NCBI GenBank assembly: GCA_029934875.1
Contig: JAOZLK010000235.1
Location: forward strand, 1 to 6,932
DNA: 6,932 bases
Reading direction: 5' to 3'
From: Bacteroidales bacterium
GTDB taxonomy: Bacteria > Bacteroidota > Bacteroidia > Bacteroidales > GCA-2748055
Shown: piece after piece, positions 5,463-6,932 of the stretch
How the letters are laid out: each line of letters begins with the position of its first letter
Position numbering within the stretch: the stretch's first letter is position 1
Notes under the pieces: generated by a model
What the model was told of the DNA's origin: nothing
Databases searched by the model: none
What the model saw: the letters and a program-made list of their open reading frames with translations, nothing else
Translations under genes and position numbers: made by a program

Positions 5463-6932
5463 ATGTTCAAGAGATTATCATTTCTGTTTTCCATGACTTT
5501 CATGGGAGTTTTGCTGGTTATACTGATCGTAATCCTGGCCATCGCCACTTTTGTGGAGAGTTCTTTCGGGACGGCAACTGCCAAGGCCCTGGTTTATGGG
5601 ACCCATTGGTTCGAGATCCTGATGCTTATCATTGCCATCAACATTGCAGGGGCGATGTTTGTAAATAAATTTTTTACCCGTAAGAAACTGGTGGTCCTTG
5701 TTTTTCACCTTGCATTTATTGTGATCCTTGCCGGGGCAGCTATTACACGCTTTATCAGTTATGAGGGCAGCATGCATATTCGTGAGCAGGCCATCTCCAA
5801 TACCATGCTGAGTACCGATGCTTTTGTTTTTGTGGAGCTTGAAGCCGGGGATCAGAAGGTAGAGAGTGAAAAGAAGGTGATGATTACAGACATGACCCCA
5901 AAGGGCTATAGGACGAGTACCCGGGTAGGGGGTGAAAAGGTTAAGGTCCGGTCGACCGGATACATAGCCAATGCGAGGGAGCAATGGGTTTCGGCTCCGG
6001 GAGGAATTCCCTACCTCCAGGTTTTACTGGTAAGCGATCAGCAAAATTCAGTGGGGCTTCCTTCGGGAGAATCAAGAAGCATCCTTGGAATGACTCTTTC
6101 CTTTAACAACAATGATACAACTGCCATGTTGAAGTTCGTTTCTGAGGGGGATATGGTATTTCTGTATGCACCCTTTATTGTAAACACCATGAAGATGGGA
6201 GGCGAGATTGATGCTGAATACCAGGCCTGGGAAGCCGTACCGCTTGTAGATGGAAAGCTATATGGAATGGGACAACTGCGCCTGGCCCTTCAAGGGTTTA
6301 TTCCATCTGCAGCGAAGCAGCTTGTGAGAGCAGCACCCGGTGAAAGGGGAGGATTTATGTCGGCGCTTATAATGGAGATAAAGTACAAGGGAATGATTTC
6401 CCAGGTAATGGTGCCCGGACTACCCCGACTGGCCGGAACACCGGTGAGCGGCAAGATGGGAGATCTCTCTTACTCCATTACCTATGGTTCCAAGGAACTG
6501 ATTCTTCCTTTTTCATTATTTCTGAAAGAATTCCAGGTGGAACGCTATCCGGGTTCCAACAGTCCGTCCTCATTTGCCAGCGAAGTGGTGCTGGTTGACA
6601 AGGAGATGGGAATCCAGGAAGATCGCAGGATATTTATGAACAATGTACTGAAACACAGGGGATTCAGATTTTATCAGTCATCTTACGATAATGATGAGAA
6701 GGGAACCATACTGTCGGTGAATAAGGATCGCGCAGGTACCTTTGTGACCTATGCAGGATACCTCTTACTGATTGCCGGGATGATACTGGCCATGTTTGTA
6801 AAGAATACCCGTTTTGCAAGAATTGCAGGAAGAACCCAGAAGGTCGTGAAAACGACAGTGATCGGGCTTCTCTTTCTTGGAATGGGACTACCGGCATTTT
6901 CGCAGCAAGTTCCTCCCAGGGAGGTGGCTGAA
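5463..6932 (+). CDS. ccsBA: Cytochrome c biogenesis protein, ResB/CcsB part of a probable CcsBA fusion, partial (3' end outside window)
   Basis: 490 codons are open from ATG 5463 to the window edge without a stop. The protein is the CcsB/ResB component of System II cytochrome c maturation, which moves haem across the inner membrane and holds apocytochrome thiols for ligation. Three N-terminal helices lie at about 11-30, 49-67 and 76-96; the third contains His82 in FHLAF, at the place of the first transmembrane haem-ligand His of CcsBA proteins. A large extracytoplasmic domain (about 97-425) follows, ending with the ResB hallmark FRFYQSSYD (401-409) and the next helix at about 427-446. Stand-alone ResB proteins usually end soon after this helix, but here a further hydrophobic segment (about 463-479, then Ala-Phe-Ser-Gln) leads into a new extracytoplasmic stretch. 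That fits the fused Bacteroidota form (NrfI/CcsBA-like), whose CcsA half would lie beyond the window. The start fits the family's short Lys/Arg-containing N-terminus; no SD is evident, as is common in this phylum. It begins 49 bp after feoB. Confidence 0.92.
   Translation, partial: MFKRLSFLFSMTFMGVLLVILIVILAIATFVESSFGTATAKALVYGTHWFEILMLIIAINIAGAMFVNKFFTRKKLVVLVFHLAFIVILAGAAITRFISYEGSMHIREQAISNTMLSTDAFVFVELEAGDQKVESEKKVMITDMTPKGYRTSTRVGGEKVKVRSTGYIANAREQWVSAPGGIPYLQVLLVSDQQNSVGLPSGESRSILGMTLSFNNNDTTAMLKFVSEGDMVFLYAPFIVNTMKMGGEIDAEYQAWEAVPLVDGKLYGMGQLRLALQGFIPSAAKQLVRAAPGERGGFMSALIMEIKYKGMISQVMVPGLPRLAGTPVSGKMGDLSYSITYGSKELILPFSLFLKEFQVERYPGSNSPSSFASEVVLVDKEMGIQEDRRIFMNNVLKHRGFRFYQSSYDNDEKGTILSVNKDRAGTFVTYAGYLLLIAGMILAMFVKNTRFARIAGRTQKVVKTTVIGLLFLGMGLPAFSQQVPPREVAE

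Noticed and set aside
5478..5984. 168-codon reading frame on the minus strand
   Set aside because: It is antisense to the cytochrome c biogenesis gene, whose plus-strand frame shows family motifs throughout; the minus product looks like a compositional shadow.

Overview
The window most likely comes from a member of the Bacteroidota, possibly close to Bacteroidales or Marinilabiliales. This rests on a fused FeoA-FeoB iron transporter, a CcsB/ResB protein whose reading frame runs on past its usual last membrane helix, an exported WD40 protein, and a TATTTTTG box fitting the Bacteroidota -7 promoter consensus TAnnTTTG. Taxonomy is inferred from protein style and promoter, not from a marker gene.

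Layout. Positions 1-344 hold no convincing gene. Positions 9-180 carry a cluster of inverted repeats built on GAAGTCACA/TGTGACTTC arms, a third hairpin between them, and a degenerate 19-bp tandem duplication. Positions 345-1484 (minus strand) encode a secreted or periplasmic seven-bladed WD40 propeller with a charged C-terminal tail. A 135-bp divergent intergenic region follows, with the likely promoter and a strong ribosome binding site for the rightward genes.

Rightward from 1620 the genes are: a 438-aa Cu/Zn-efflux-type permease (ArsP_1/DUF318 fold, SO_0444-like) with a C-terminal heavy-metal-associated (HMA) domain; after only 2 bp, a 824-aa FeoA-FeoB ferrous iron transporter starting at TTG; and after 49 bp, the first 490 codons of a cytochrome c biogenesis protein (ResB/CcsB domain, probably a CcsB-CcsA fusion), cut by the window's right edge.

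How they may work together. The permease would export Cu(I) or Zn(II) and bind metal on its own HMA domain. FeoAB imports Fe(II). The Ccs system delivers haem across the membrane and attaches it to c-type cytochromes. The first two genes are almost certainly co-transcribed and probably translationally coupled. The third may be read through or have its own weak promoter. The set looks like a metal-homeostasis and haem-protein module for low-oxygen respiration. No strikingly new system is visible; the least explained parts are the repeat cluster at 9-180, a possible internal start releasing a free HMA chaperone, and the exported WD40 protein.
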